Positions 1-11,340 of a stretch of 64,000 nucleotides of DNA are shown here, piece by piece (the stretch's first letter is position 1; each line of letters begins with the position of its first letter). The translations under genes and the position numbers were made by a program. The stretch covers positions 187,949,561 through 188,013,560 of the forward strand of contig OY282560.1 of NCBI GenBank assembly GCA_958295665.1, written 5' to 3'. Source of the DNA: Tipula vernalis (Eukaryota > Arthropoda > Insecta > Diptera > Tipulidae). The notes beneath the pieces were generated by a model. The model did not search any database. It was not told the DNA's origin and worked only from the letters and a program-made list of their open reading frames with translations.

Positions 1-1391
1 ATGAAGAATTAAATACTTGATGTGATTCTAGTTATGCATACCTATATGAACACGTTTCTTTATACAGATTGAGTATTGCTGAATAACAACTATGAAAACC
101 ATCTGTACTTATTTATAATTTAATGATTAATTGGCGCATAAGAAAATATATGGAATATGTTGTTCCTACATCACTATGCGTATTATAATTTTAATCCGTT
201 TATGTGTTTTTTACCATTATCTGTTTCACTACAAACGATATGAGTGCAGTTTCAAACAAAACATTTCAATGGCTTCCATTGCCGTTCTGCGGATTTCGAT
301 ATTGAAACTATTAATGGAAATTGGCCAGTTGTAATAAATCACATCAGTTTCAATAGGTGGTGAATCTCAATATGACAATTATAGTATCTAAACGTTCATT
401 TCATTTATACCAGGACAGAGATTTTGTATAACATTTTTTCCGATATTCGACAAAAATCGATTTTTTCAACTTTACTTGTGAATTAGCTTATACAAAATGT
501 ATGCATAGTAGCCTGGAAATATACGTAAATATAGTTGAGCATTCAATAATTGGTCGAATATCGAAAAAAAAGTGATGTTACAAAATCCTAACGCTCAATT
601 GCTCCTAAAACCTTCAATTCATTTCAGTAACCATATATCATACTACTTTTCAAATCAATCTGACAGTGGTTAATAAAGAGTAAATGCATATACGGTGCTG
701 CAGTATGAGGTATATACGCTATTTGGAACTTTATAATTTATTAAGAAGGAAAATATTGTTACTGCGTGGAATTTAATTAATAAAAATTCTAAATGAACCC
801 ATATACACTATACAGTATCAACACAAAACCCGTCATTATAGACTCAAAGTTCTGGTCATTGTTTTGTTGAATAATAAATTGTCAAAGCGTATACTGAGAA
901 ACTTATGATTATTAAGGAAAACTAAATAAATTAGGCCAGAAATGCCATATTATTCATTTGTGGCTAAACTGATGATGATTTAATCATAAAATAGAAATAC
1001 GTTTTTAGGAAAACGTTCACAGTTGTGCTATGTAGCAATGCTGTAAACATGATTCGCCAAATATTGAAAGACATTAGTTTTCTTAACTTGATTCTAACAG
1101 TTTAGCAAAAACAAGAATAATGTTGCATAATTTCTAAAATTCGTGACGTTTTTTTAAAATTATTAATTGTCAATGGAATTTATTTGAGAATAAATGATTC
1201 AAACCAAAACTATATTAAAATGACCAATCAAGAAAACCAATTTTCTCAATTTAATTTCAAATTTTTTACTTCAATCGTGACTAAATGCTGCATAATTTTA
1301 TAAAATTGATAAAATTATCATTTGAAGCATACAAGTCTCCAATTCAAATTGATAATACTCTACTACGGCGTAATAGCAGAGCCTTCTAGAG
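1..1391. other. AT-rich non-coding stretch
   Basis: I see no coding region with a recognisable domain. The short open frame near 131-334 has no family signature and lies in very AT-rich DNA, so I treat it as chance. The only structure I can point to is the inverted repeat listed at 420-587. Confidence 0.6.
420..587. repeat. Inverted repeat, possible small foldback element
   Basis: The arm at 420-451 (beginning GATTTTGTATAACAT and ending CGATATTCGAC) is matched in reverse complement by 553-587. There are a few mismatches and small indels, and about 100 bp lie between the arms. This would fit a short non-autonomous DNA element or foldback. No target duplication is obvious, so it is not assigned to a family. 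Confidence 0.5.
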
Positions 1392-2278
1392 TATAGAGCC
1401 ATAATCTTAATGACGTATTTTTTAGAAGCTTTTTTAGTGGTATAACTTTTCACTGATTTCCATAGGAATCCATAGTAAATATGGTGTTTTTTAGCTTCAA
1501 GTTTTTCAATGAAAGAAGCAAAAATATTATAAAATGTTTATATAAAAGTTCTCTACATATCTTTAAGAACAATATACAAGAAGGCCATATTGGTATTAAG
1601 TAAATATTAATTGCAGAAATATTAAAATTAAATTATTTCTAAAATATATTTTTCAAACTTTCATTTTGAAAAATACATCAAAGTTGGCTCTGATGAATTA
1701 AAATAATACTTGCCAAATTTATCTTTAGTTTTACTAGTGAACGTAAGATGTCTAAAATGGTAAAAGAAAAATATGAAAAAAAATTATTTAATCGCAAAAT
1801 TATCAAACGTTCCTATATTTTGTGAATTTGTTTTGCTTTTCCTACAATTTTTGAACCTGAAATTTCCCCAGGTGGTAATTGTTGGCACGATTTTTCCAAA
1901 TTTTTACGACCATCACTGCCATCTATGTAATGTGTATTGACTTAAATGACCAAACGAATCGTAGTAAGCTTTTATTTTAATTTGACCAGAATGCTGTTGT
2001 TATGAATTTTTTTTAATATTTTGGTTTAAATAAATCAATTATTACAAGAAAATGAAAACGATTTACTTAAACGATATTCATATATGTTGAAATTCAAACA
2101 TTTATGAAAGTATTTCAGAAATCATAATTAAGAATTTGTAACGTTTTCATTTAAAAATTTGTCTTAGGAAAAAAAGTGATTTCCCATATGTTTTGTGTGT
2201 TTTACTATGAAAAGTTTCGTTTTTTCCTCGTTTCTAATTCCCTTATAAAAGCTCAGATTTTTTGATTATGGCTCTATA
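1392..2278. repeat. Candidate TIR-bounded non-autonomous element
   Basis: A perfect 15-bp inverted pair, TATAGAGCCATAATC at 1392-1406 and its reverse complement at 2264-2278, bounds about 887 bp of AT-rich sequence with no coding potential. Inside the left end an AAGCTTTT stretch has a weak counterpart inside the right end, suggesting longer, decayed TIRs. No clear target duplication was found. It could be an old MITE or a chance inverted pair. Confidence 0.35.
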
Positions 2279-2417
2279 AAATACAGGGTGCTCTGGTAAT
2301 AGTCTTCAATTATGTATTTTTGAATCCTGTCAAATGGAGAATATAATAATCAATTTGTAAAAGCACGATTGTGTAGAAAAATTGGCATTTCGTCTTCATT
2401 TGTGCATACAGTACCCT

Positions 2418-2620
2418 GTACCCTTATTCTGTAAAAAATAAGATAATGTGTAAATGGGTAAACTTGTGAAAAGCAAAGCTTACTTTTATGAGTTTGGAAT
2501 TTTTCGATATTATTTTAGTAATAAGTCAAACCGAGAAATTGCTAACACATAAAAGTAAGCTTTGCTTTTCACAAGTTTACCTATTTACACATTATCTAAT
2601 TTTTTGTAGAATCAGGGTAC
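2418..2620. repeat. Long hairpin: 73-bp arms, 57-bp loop
   Basis: The left arm, 2418-2490, and the right arm, 2548-2620, are near-perfect reverse complements with only a few mismatches. The arm core reads AAACTTGTGAAAAGCAAAGC. It would fold into a long stable hairpin. It lies about 150 bp upstream of the first Gag fragment and is probably a separate small foldback/MITE insertion; no product is encoded. Confidence 0.7.
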
Positions 2621-2748
2621 AGATCTTGATGTGATGCATTTTAGACTTGAAAATTGTTAAATTTTTCTTTTTTGTGCATTTGAGTATTAGATATTCTTAA
2701 TAATAGAACACAATTTCTCTCAGTGTAAAAACAGAATTAGAATCAACT

Positions 2749-3416
2749 TTTTGCCAGAAAAGATCAGCCGGGACGGTGTCGAACGAATTGGTTAGATGTG
2801 GACAAGGGAGGTTTGAAAGTAATCAATTATTTGCGAGTAGGGTCGAAAAGTTAATGTACGAATTAAATGAAATTTGTATATCAAAACAAGGTAAAGAAGC
2901 AGCCTCAATAATTCAAACAATGAATGAAGACATTGCCTTAAACTCTTTTATTAATGGATTAAAGGAGCCAATGAGGATAATAATAAAGGCTCACCGTTTT
3001 ACGAAACTAGCAGATGCTATTGCATAAGCAAATGAAGAGGATATAGTCCACAAACCGGAATTTAAGCCTCAGCAAGCTGAAGTTTGTAGTTATTGCCATA
3101 AAAACAATCATAATATTCAACAGTGTTTTAAACGTAAAAGTTATCTACCAAATAGTAATTATACAATTAATCCTGCTGCTAATTCAACACAAGTCCCTAG
3201 AAATCATCAGCAAAGTACATTTGACACAGAATAGACACAGTGAGGCCAAATTTGTATTGTAGGTACTGTCGAACTTCAGGTCATATAATTGATAACTGTA
3301 GGAAACGCGAATTTAATAACAATAAATTTAAAAATCAGTCAAATGTGTTTAAATCAACTATAATCAATGAAAGTGATCCACAACCAAGTACATCAAGTAA
3401 TTCAGTAAATACGTAA
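2749..3416 (+). pseudogene. gag: Gag remnant with two CCHC knuckles
   Basis: This is a structural nucleocapsid-type protein of the Ty3/gypsy element. The first part has the helical retrotransposon-Gag pattern (an INGLKEPMR-type segment around 2950-2980). It ends at an in-frame TAA at 3025-3027 and reads on in the same frame. Two CX2CX4HX4C knuckles that would bind RNA are visible, at 3085-3126 (starting CSYCHKNNH) and 3258-3299 (starting CRYCRTSGH). Stops near 3230 and a frameshift separate them. There is no ATG at the apparent 5' end, so the amino terminus is missing or unrecognised. Confidence 0.75.
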
Positions 3417-3503
3417 GATTCTGAACAAACAAGCAATAGCACACAGATATCAAAAACTTTAACAATATATTCTAATAACGCCAGAGTTAGTAAAGCAAAA
3501 CCA

Positions 3504-4186
3504 ATGTTAACAATAAAAGATATCTATAACGTTTCAGATATTCTTCAATCAAATGATTTTAAGTATGTTAAATTAAACATGGATGTAATAGTTGGCAGTA
3601 ACCCTAATTATTTCTTGATAGACACAGGTGCCGATTTAAGTCTCGTCAAGAAAGAAGTTCTTAAAGACGATACAATAGTACACCCAAATATAAAAATTAA
3701 AATTCAGGGCATTACAACTGAAAATATTGAGACGTTAGCTCAAGTAAATACTATAATATTGAATTGAGTTATGACATAAAAATTAAACAATCATTTCAGG
3801 TAGTTCCAAACGATTTTCCTATTGATTGCGCAGGTATTATCGGAAAGGATTTCTTAGAGTCAAATAAGTGTATCATTGATTATAATTGCAAACAACTGAA
3901 AATTAAAATAAAAGATTTAGAATTTATTATTCCACTAGAATCATGTAAACCACAAACAATAAAAGCAGTTGAGATACCTCCTCGTGCTGAAATTTTTGTT
4001 CGCTTACCAACAAACTTAATGAGTAACGAAATAAATTACTTTTGTAAATCACAAGAACTAAATCCAGGTGTATTTTTAGTTAGTTGTATCATTAAACCAG
4101 AAAACGGTAGTGCAGTATTCAGTTTATTGAATAACACGGAACTAAACGTCGAATTGAAGGATCTAGAAATTATAGGTGAACTTTAG
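3504..4186 (+). pseudogene. Retropepsin-like protease region
   Basis: Ty3/gypsy aspartic protease, which would mature the Gag-Pol polyprotein. The catalytic flap region reads LIDTGADLSLVKK, with the DTGA active-site motif near 3618-3630. An in-frame TGA at 3765-3767 and a frame change split the protease from the following segment, which keeps the family's IIGKDFLE motif (3835-3858). The remainder to 4186 is a linker between protease and RT. Inactive as it stands. Confidence 0.75.
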
Positions 4187-4389
4187 ATATTTTTAATGTT
4201 TTTCAATTAAAATCATTTTCTGATAATTTCTCAAACAGATATGAAATTCTTGAATCGCAAATTAATACCGACCACTTAAATCATGAGGAACGTGAAGCAA
4301 TTCTTGATATTTGTAAAAAGTTCAATGATGTATTTTATTTATCGGGCGACCATTTAAACGCAAATTCTGAAGTATATCATACTATTGAT

Positions 4390-5702
4390 TTAGTTCCCAA
4401 CACTAACCCCATTTATAAAAAACCATATAGATTACCGGAGACAGCAAAAAAAAAAGTTGATTCTCAAGTAAAACAAATGTTAAGTGATGGCATAATAGAA
4501 CAAAGTACTTCTCCTTGGAATTTTCCGTTGCTACTAGTCCCCAAAAAATCAGATTCGGATGCAAAATGGCGATTAGTCGTAGATTTCCGTCGTTTAAATG
4601 AACGAACCATAAGTAGTGTTTTTCCATTACCAAATATTGCAGAGATATTGGATCAATTGAGCCAAGCGAATTATTTTACAACACTTGATTTGGCAAATGG
4701 ATACCATCAAGTAATGATGCACCCAAATGATAAAAACAAAACTGCGTTTTCCACTACTTTTGGCCATTATCATTATTTACGTATGCCATTCGGACTTAAG
4801 GGAGCGCCAAGCACATTTCAAAGGTTGATGAATCATGTACTGTCAGGATTAAACGGAATCAAATGTTTTGTTTATCTCGATGACGTAGTAGTATATGGAG
4901 TAAACCTAGAAGATCATAATAAACGTTTAATTGACATAATGAATTGTTTTCGAAAATTTCAGTTAAAATTGCAACCTCTAAAGTGTAATTTTTTACGTAC
5001 AGAAGTGAAATACCTACCCAGATCCAAATTTAATTGAAGCAATAGTCAATTATCCCCAGCCAAAAGACGTTAAAGCAGTTATTCGATTTCTTGGATTATC
5101 TGGGTACTACAGACAATTTATTGAAAACTACGCACATATAGCTGAACCGTTATCATCAATGAAACGTAAAAACGCTAAATTCAAATGGGATGCAATCACT
5201 GAAGACGCTTTTGCTAAATTAAAGAAATGTCTAGTAAACCCACCAATACTTCAATATCCTTTACTTTACTTCTCCTTACTTTAATGAAACATTTATTATC
5301 ACAACTGACGCGAGTGATTTAGCACTAGGCGCAATTCTCTCACAATTGAAAGATATAGAAGATCTGCCTATAGCTTATGCTAGTAGAATTCTGAATCAAA
5401 CCGAGAAATCCTATAATACAACCAAAAAAGAACTGTTGGCAATCATGTGGGCAGTTTGTAAATTTCGACCGTACGTTTATGGCGCTAAATTTATTTTAAA
5501 ATGTGACCACAAACCATTAACATACTTGTATTCTGAAGCACATGTATCTTCCATTCTGTTACGTTGGCGTTTAGAGCTGGAGGAATATGATTTTTCAATT
5601 CATTACAAACCAGGTGTAGCAAATGTTGGAGCTGATGCGTTGTCCAGGATTGAACTTATTCAGTCTGATAGAAAGAGTATAGTCATCCAATGTATGTTGT
5701 AA
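4390..5702 (+). pseudogene. pol: Reverse transcriptase and RNase H, broken
   Basis: The RT fingers and palm are clear: WRLVVDFRRLNERT, the first catalytic Asp in TTLDLANGYHQ, the PFGLKGAPSTFQR motif and the catalytic YLDD near 4873-4884. After KYLPRSKFN a stop at 5035 marks a frameshift with a small deletion. The thumb/connection continues in another frame (FLGLSGYYRQF, about 5085-5130). Another frame change near 5280 precedes RNase H (TTDASDLALGA, DHKPLTYLY, ADALSR; about 5305-5650). Together these would copy element RNA into DNA; this copy cannot. Confidence 0.85.
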
Positions 5703-5869
5703 CACGTTCAATGAATCAAAATTCTGTTCCCCGACCAAGTAGTTCAAAACGAATCAATGATTTTCATCCATTAATTAGTTCTCAAATAATTCAAATGAAT
5801 CTATACCCAATCTAAATCCAGTTAATCAAAGAATCAAAGAAATTACAAGTCCAGAAGAAATTAAACAAT

Positions 5870-6792
5870 TATTAAAAGATTTTCACGTAACGCCATTAGG
5901 GGCTCATCAAGGTATATGTCGTACACTTAACCGTTTGAAATGTTACTACAGCTTTCCTCAAATGATATCAAAGGTAAAAAATTTCATTAAAACATGTGAA
6001 TTCTGTCAAAAAAATAAATATGGGAATTCAATAAAAATCCCAATGAAAATTACAGACACAGCTTCTAAACCATTTGAACGTATATATTTGGATATAGTCG
6101 GTCCAATCAATCCACCATCCCATTCACAAAATCGGTTCATTTTAACACTTCAAGATGATTTAGGATTTTAAGGATCTAATTTCTTGAGCAAGCTTTTTAA
6201 AAATTTGACAAAACTATTCAAAGTGAAGTAAATAAATTGTACAGCTTACCATCCTCAATCCAATGGATCATTGGAAAGATCACATCGAACCCTTGGGGAA
6301 TATTTGCGATCATTCACTAGTAATGGCAGAGCAAATTGGGATAGTTGGTTGAGTTATGCCATGTTTGCTTACAATAATACACCACATACATCTACAGGAT
6401 TCATGCCATTTGAGCTTTTGTTTGGTAGGAAACCATCCATTCATAATTCAATCACAAAACCACCAGATCCGTTGTATAATTATGACGACTTCGTCAAAGA
6501 ATTAAAATATAGATTTCAATCATCATGGGAACTAGCTAAGAATAAGTTACTTGAGAAAAAGTTAAAATCTAAAGACAACTATGACAAAAATCTAAATGAA
6601 GCTAAATTCATAGAAAATGAAATGGTTTTATTACGAGATGAGACAGGTCATTCTAAAACAAAAAATCTTTGGTTAGGTCCATTTAAAGTCACAAAAAGAA
6701 TTTCAAATGAGAATTCTGAAATTGAAATGGGAAAGTCTCACAAGATCGTCCATAACAACAGGCTAAAACATTTTTATTCAAATAATAATTAA
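5870..6792 (+). pseudogene. Integrase with catalytic-core deletion
   Basis: The HHCC zinc domain is present around 5905-6015 (its Cys pair in CEFCQKNKYG). It is followed by the first catalytic Asp in YLDIVGP (about 6085-6110). A deletion near 6170 removes the middle of the core including the second catalytic Asp; only a GSNFLSKLF remnant follows, in another frame. The third motif, YHPQSNGSLERSHR with the catalytic Glu, opens the last segment at about 6249. The C-terminal chromatin/DNA-binding part follows (NLWLGPFKVTKR). Normally inserts element cDNA; non-functional here. Confidence 0.8.
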
Positions 6793-7273
6793 AATACCTA
6801 AACAAAAAAAAAAAAAAAAAAAAATCGTAACAAATCAATTTTTGTGAGGAATAAAATTAGCAATGAAGGTTAAAAATACGAGAAATTTAAAATATATATA
6901 TATTAATATTAAGAAAATTTTGTAATAATAAACAAATAATTATAAATAAATAAATAGTTATAAAGTGTTAAACTATATTCTCATTAATTTAGTAACAAAT
7001 AGATTATTTCTATTACATTTAACAACTATATTAGAATAAATAAATTCTTGTAATTGTTTAAATCCTAAATAAATCTATAATTGCGAAACAAGGGAAAAAA
7101 TTTAATTACATTAAATTTTTTCTCTCTTAAGGGGTGAGGTGTTGTGTAGCAATGCACTAAATTGCATGTTATGTTAAATGCTTGTACATGAAGCTGCACA
7201 CACACACTATCTTGGTTACTGAATTGCTGATGTTGGCATATAAAATAAAGAGAATTTTTAGAAAAGGGTATTA
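6793..7273 (+). repeat. Element 3' UTR and candidate 3' LTR start
   Basis: AT-rich 3' untranslated DNA with an A tract at about 6804-6823. It ends in the purine-rich AAGGGGTGAGGTG; the candidate LTR begins at about 7140 with TGTTGTGTAGCAATG. The LTR probably continues beyond the MITE at 7274-7552 into the 7556-7700 stretch, but its end cannot be fixed without a second LTR copy. Confidence 0.4.
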
Positions 7274-7552
7274 AGGGCTAACCAGCCAAAAATTACAAAA
7301 AACGTAAAAATTTCATATATTTTAGTATTAAGTTTTCGTTCTGTTTTGTTTTTTTTCTATGCTGCATAGTTTTTATTTTTGCTTTTTCATTCTAAGTTTT
7401 TTAAGTTATGAACGAATATTTTCGAAAAAAATTAGAATGAAAAAGCAAAAATAAAAACTATGCAGCATAGAAAAAAACAAAACAGAACGAAAACTTAATA
7501 CTAAAATATATGAAATTTTTACGTTTTTTGTAATTTTTGACTGGTTAGCCCT
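7274..7552. mobile_element. 279-bp palindromic MITE, TTA-flanked (Harbinger-like)
   Basis: Nearly the whole element is an inverted repeat. The left arm, 7274-7395, and right arm, 7432-7552, are almost perfect reverse complements around a 36-bp loop. The termini read AGGGCTAACCAG and its complement, with one mismatch. TTA at 7271-7273 and 7553-7555 would be a 3-bp target duplication, which is the PIF/Harbinger signature. It has no coding capacity and would depend on a transposase encoded elsewhere. It sits in the 3' part of the Ty3/gypsy element and is therefore younger than it. Confidence 0.8.
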
Positions 7553-7767
7553 TTAGTCGAAAAATGTTAAGCAGTAGCGATCATTCAGCCATTAAATCAA
7601 AATTACCATTATAAATTAAATTAAAACAAAATATAAATTAAAAATCATAATTTAAAATTATAAAAAGATATATAATAAAATTTGTATAAGTAATTATATT
7701 AATAAACTTGTCTAATATGTTTTGGATATCCATTTTTATCACTTTTTTTGTGTACTTTTACCACGAT

Positions 7768-7837
7768 TTTAATTTAAAATAAAAACAATTAATGTTTATA
7801 TTATTATTTCTGAATTTTATTATTCTTCCTTATTGTG
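7768..7837 (+). repeat. Left terminal inverted copy of Penelope 3' end
   Basis: About 70 bp (containing AACAATTAATGTTTATATT) match the reverse complement of 16679-16747 with one or two differences. It abuts the truncated RT, so the element carries an inverted copy of its own 3' terminal sequence at its 5' end. Confidence 0.75.
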
Positions 7838-7842
7838 TATTA

Positions 7843-8086
7843 TATATTTAAACAACTTCGAGAACAGATACATACATAATAGGAATAACATATACAGGGA
7901 TAACATAATTTGTTGGTATAGATACGTAGATGACATACTATTATTATTTAAAGGAACAAAAAGGCAATTAGACAAATTACACCAACACATAAACAACCAA
8001 CAACCCACTATAAAATTCACGTTAGAAATAGAAAAAGAAAATAGCATCAATTTTTTGGACTTAACTATTAGAAATAATAACTCAAA
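7843..8086 (+). pseudogene. Penelope-type RT palm fragment
   Basis: The catalytic motif RYVDDILLLF is followed by the Penelope-family segment in which a helix leads to INFLDLTI. This identifies the RT of Penelope-like elements rather than LTR or ordinary non-LTR RTs. The fingers and earlier palm are missing (5' truncation). The frame is cut at 8086 by the insertion at 8087-11333, and resumes at 11341 in the same protein context. Confidence 0.8.
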
Positions 8087-8532
8087 CAAAAACATCTATA
8101 ATTCCAAGACAAACTATTTTTTGTCATTGTCTGGTAATTACTACTGAAGGTAGTATTGGTGACTAAATCATGACGGCAACGTCGCATATTACTTTACATT
8201 TATTTTCATACAAATACATATTTACTTTTTATTTGAACACTCTTGACAAAAATATTGTACCTTTTTGAATTCATTTTTGAATTTAATAAAAAAATGATTA
8301 AGATAATTTAAATTTAAAAGGTGTCTTAATATTAAAAATCGAATTGTGTCTTAATATTTTAATATTTAACATGTAGTAAAGCATTAAAATATGTAGGCTT
8401 ATTCGTATTTTTTAACACAATAAAATGTGCCATTTTTTGGTCTAGAGTGTAATAAAGATAGGTTATACATCTTTTTCCTTATGTCAAAAAATATGTACGA
8501 CAAACATATGACATCTTGTTTTCGTGGCCCTT

Positions 8533-9486
8533 CCCAAGTATTTTTACTTAAGACTTTTTTGTCAAAAAACCTAGAATAAGTCTTAACTTAGTTAAGACTT
8601 TTTCTAGGTTTGAGTTAGGACTTATCCTAAAAAGTCGTATGAAACTTGTCGCGAAAAGTCTTAACTGGACTAAACTCAATATTATTAAAATGTATGAATG
8701 TGTGTGTATGTAAATCTCAAAAATAAAATGGGCGGGAACATTTTTGTGTATGTATGCATGTGTCAACATCAGCAAAATTTGGCGGGTAAATTAAACGTTT
8801 AAAATGAAACAAATTAAAAATTCAATACTGAAATTTATTAATAAAACTTGTTTATTATATTTAACATTAATAAAATTACATACTTATATAAACGGCTTTT
8901 ATCTTTTAAATCTAATTTTTAAATTATAATATAAATATTAATTATTTATTGTTATTATGATTATTATGAAGAATTGAAATTATTAATAGTTTTCAATTCA
9001 GTTTCCATCCGATGAAGACTATGACAAATTTATTCAATCAATCTCATCAGGCTATAAAAGAAAATGACGCATTCACAAAATAAAATATTAATATGGTTCA
9101 TTAAACAATCACTCACAAAACTTACCCAAAATCACAATTAGGCGTTGAGCGTCCAATTGTATATTAAATTAAAATATAAATATTTATAAAAAAAATCGAA
9201 ACACAAAAAAAAACAAAATATTATTAAACTAAACAACCAATGCGCACAACAATTTTGAAAAGTAGATTTTCTACATTATGTCAAAACCAAAAAAATGTCT
9301 ATACATATAACATAAAATGTGTAAACATTTTTGTTGGTTTTGGGTATGTACATATACGATATACACACTACTCTACTTGTATATTTTGTATATATATGAC
9401 AGCATGAAGTTAGGTTCGAATTTTTTCATCAAAAAACTTAGGAAAAACTTATTGCTCTATTTGAGTTAGGTTTTGTTATACTTGGG
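8533..9486. mobile_element. 954-bp insertion nested in copy A
   Basis: The segment starts CCCAAGTAT and ends ATACTTGGG, a 9-bp TIR. Copy B has the uninterrupted site at 14399-14404, so the insertion is shown directly by paralogue comparison. TT flanks both sides, a possible 2-bp target duplication. The left end has several repeats of a TAAGACTTTT / CTAGGTTTGAGTTAGG type, some of which recur near the right end. No coding region is evident; superfamily unassigned. Confidence 0.8.
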
Positions 9487-9532
9487 TTGTTATATAAAAA
9501 TATATTTTAACAGAGCGCTCAAGATTAAAGAC

Positions 9533-9586
9533 GTAAGTAATTTGTTTATAATCTCAATTTCACGTCTAATAACCATTTTATTGCAG
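9533..9586 (+). other. Predicted 54-bp intron in copy A
   Basis: The sequence starts GTAAGTAATT and ends TTTTATTGCAG. The same signals occur at 14448-14501 in copy B, where flanking exon-like sequence is also conserved. The size fits fly introns and suggests the parent transposon carried a spliced gene. Confidence 0.5.
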
Positions 9587-10381
9587 TCGGAGCTCGGTAA
9601 TTTCACGACAATAATGTGTTTTGTTGTAGAAGATTTAATACTATGTCTGTTAATACTTTTGTGGCAGTTCATGTATTTTTTTTTAATTATGGTGAGTTGA
9701 TTAAACGAGAACCTGGAACTTGAATGAGATGCTGATCACGATATGGCCGACTATATCTACGACATTTAATGAGTGAATTAGTTTTTATTGTGGTATTTTA
9801 AGCGTTTTTGTCATATTAACCGTTTATGATGAGGATGTTGTCCAGGTCGAAAATGTCCCCACTAAAATGACACTATTAACGGCGGTTCTTGTTATATCTC
9901 AAAACTTTATTCCTGATGAGAATTTAATTTGGTGTCCTGAACAATTGATGACAGCCATTCGGCGCATGTTCATTATCTCGCAGTATCGTATCGTGAATTA
10001 TTACATATGTACATCAAGAGTACCTGATCAATTCGGACAATTGTTGCAACTGAAAGTGGTAACTACTAGTATCTTTGAGTTACATTAATTTTGTATTAAA
10101 TTCATGTTTATTTCAGATTCATCTTGTTAACGAATTATAGTCCGCTAGTTACCCCATTTGTCATGTACTTCTGTTTCCGGTCACGGGCTTTGGAGATTGT
10201 TGGTTTTGTTCGTTTGATGTAAGTTCGTTTGCTAAATGGATGTGCGAAAATATTGGAATCCAAATTGGCAGCTCACTAACAGTAATGAGGAGGAACAAAT
10301 TACATCACAACCAGTTTGCCAAACGAATCAATATACGCAGGTTGAAAATGGTAAGACTGAATTATCACTGGTCATTTCACC

Positions 10382-10654
10382 ATGAAAAACCTGCAATGGA
10401 AAATGCCAAGTAGGGCTCGCCATTTTGTGCAAGGATTACGAAAACATGCTCTACAAGACTTGAATATAACGCGTGGTGGTAGAGGTTTCAATACTAATAA
10501 TTATACGGCGACGGGCCAAAGCAAACAAATTCGGGGTGAACATTCTTCGATAATTCAATTGATTTTGCGAAAGAACAACGTTGGATCAACAATGTGTCTA
10601 TTCATATTCAGTCCACCTGGATATTTACCATCAAGTATGGCGCACACTTCCTGA
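10382..10654 (+). pseudogene. Conserved coding remnant of unknown family (copy A)
   Basis: The frame encodes a basic stretch with ARHFVQGLRKHALQDLNIT followed by an Asn/Thr/Gly-rich segment, with a closely similar counterpart at 15538-15861. I do not recognise the domain. An upstream conserved stretch (about 10240-10360) is shared with copy B and ends near a possible splice donor. It is probably part of the element's original multi-exon protein, now broken; it could alternatively be captured host sequence. Confidence 0.4.
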
Positions 10655-11340
10655 GCAATATTCACCAACAGAGTCTGATACATTCGCGGCATTCGGATGA
10701 CTTCGATCGTGTGAAATTATGTTAAATTTGAATAATGCCAGCACGAATACACTACGAAGTACATTGCATAAGATTCGAATTTCGTGTATGTAAATAAAAT
10801 AAACAACAAGGTATAATTTTTTTTAATACATTAAAGAGATAAAAGCCGTATGGAAGCACATTTCTTAGTAAACTATTAAGTTGCTTCCATTAGGCATAAA
10901 ACCTTTCCCAATGAACATGTAATCAACAAAATAATAAATAAATAATTCAATAATTAATAAATACAAATAAAATAAATAATGAATTTCATTTAAATAAAAA
11001 GGTCAGTCTTCGTTCAGTCAATTATCTCGAATGACAGAACCATTGTTGTTATTGTAATTGGTTTTATTTCCAACACAAAACCTACACATAAATACAAGCA
11101 TAAATAGCTTTCGTTTTATTTGATATTATTATACGGCGTTGCCGTGATGTGAATTGTTGTTGTTTCCTATATATTTTTTTTCATATTTCATAGCACAAAA
11201 CCAATACAAATTAGATTAGTGTTGGTTAGATTTTTTATTGAAGGCTTATATGTACACAACTAACACTAGGGGCAGTAGTCACTTTGTCCCTTTAAATTTC
11301 GTATAGTTCGTCTTGGAATTATAGATGTTTTTGACTCAAA

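Larger units (their letters stand above)
2749..7700 (+). mobile_element. Decayed Ty3/gypsy LTR retrotransposon
   Basis: Gag zinc knuckles, aspartic protease, reverse transcriptase, RNase H and integrase follow in the standard Ty3/gypsy order on the plus strand. Every domain carries stops, frameshifts or deletions, so the copy is inactive. A purine-rich stretch, AAGGGGTGAGGTG, just before TGTTGTGTAGCAATG near 7140 looks like a polypurine tract and 3' LTR start. I cannot find a matching 5' LTR. The RT style (PFGLKGAPSTFQR, YLDD) recalls the 412/mdg1 branch, but I would not assign the clade firmly. The 3' end is interrupted by the MITE at 7274-7552. Confidence 0.8.
8087..11333. mobile_element. 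Unrecognised DNA transposon, copy A
   Basis: The ends are perfect inverted repeats of at least 24 bp, starting CAAAAACATCTATAATTC and ending with the complement. The 7-bp ACTCAAA is duplicated at 8080-8086 and 11334-11340, interrupting the Penelope reading frame. Interior pieces have intron-like signals (GTAAGT at 9533, TTGCAG ending at 9586) and short conserved coding stretches, such as the frame at 10382-10654 containing ARHFVQGLRKHALQDLNIT. I recognise no transposase family. Compared with copy B, copy A lacks about 210 bp after 9600 and gained a 954-bp insertion (8533-9486). Termini and 7-bp duplication do not match a superfamily I can name with confidence. Confidence 0.8.

Noticed and set aside
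131..334. 67-codon frame near the window start
   Set aside because: No domain, no splice context and very AT-rich; expected by chance.
1028..1050. TGTAGCAATGC near 1031 as a trace of a 5' LTR for the first Ty3/gypsy element
   Set aside because: It matches the 3' LTR candidate start for only about 11 bases and diverges immediately.
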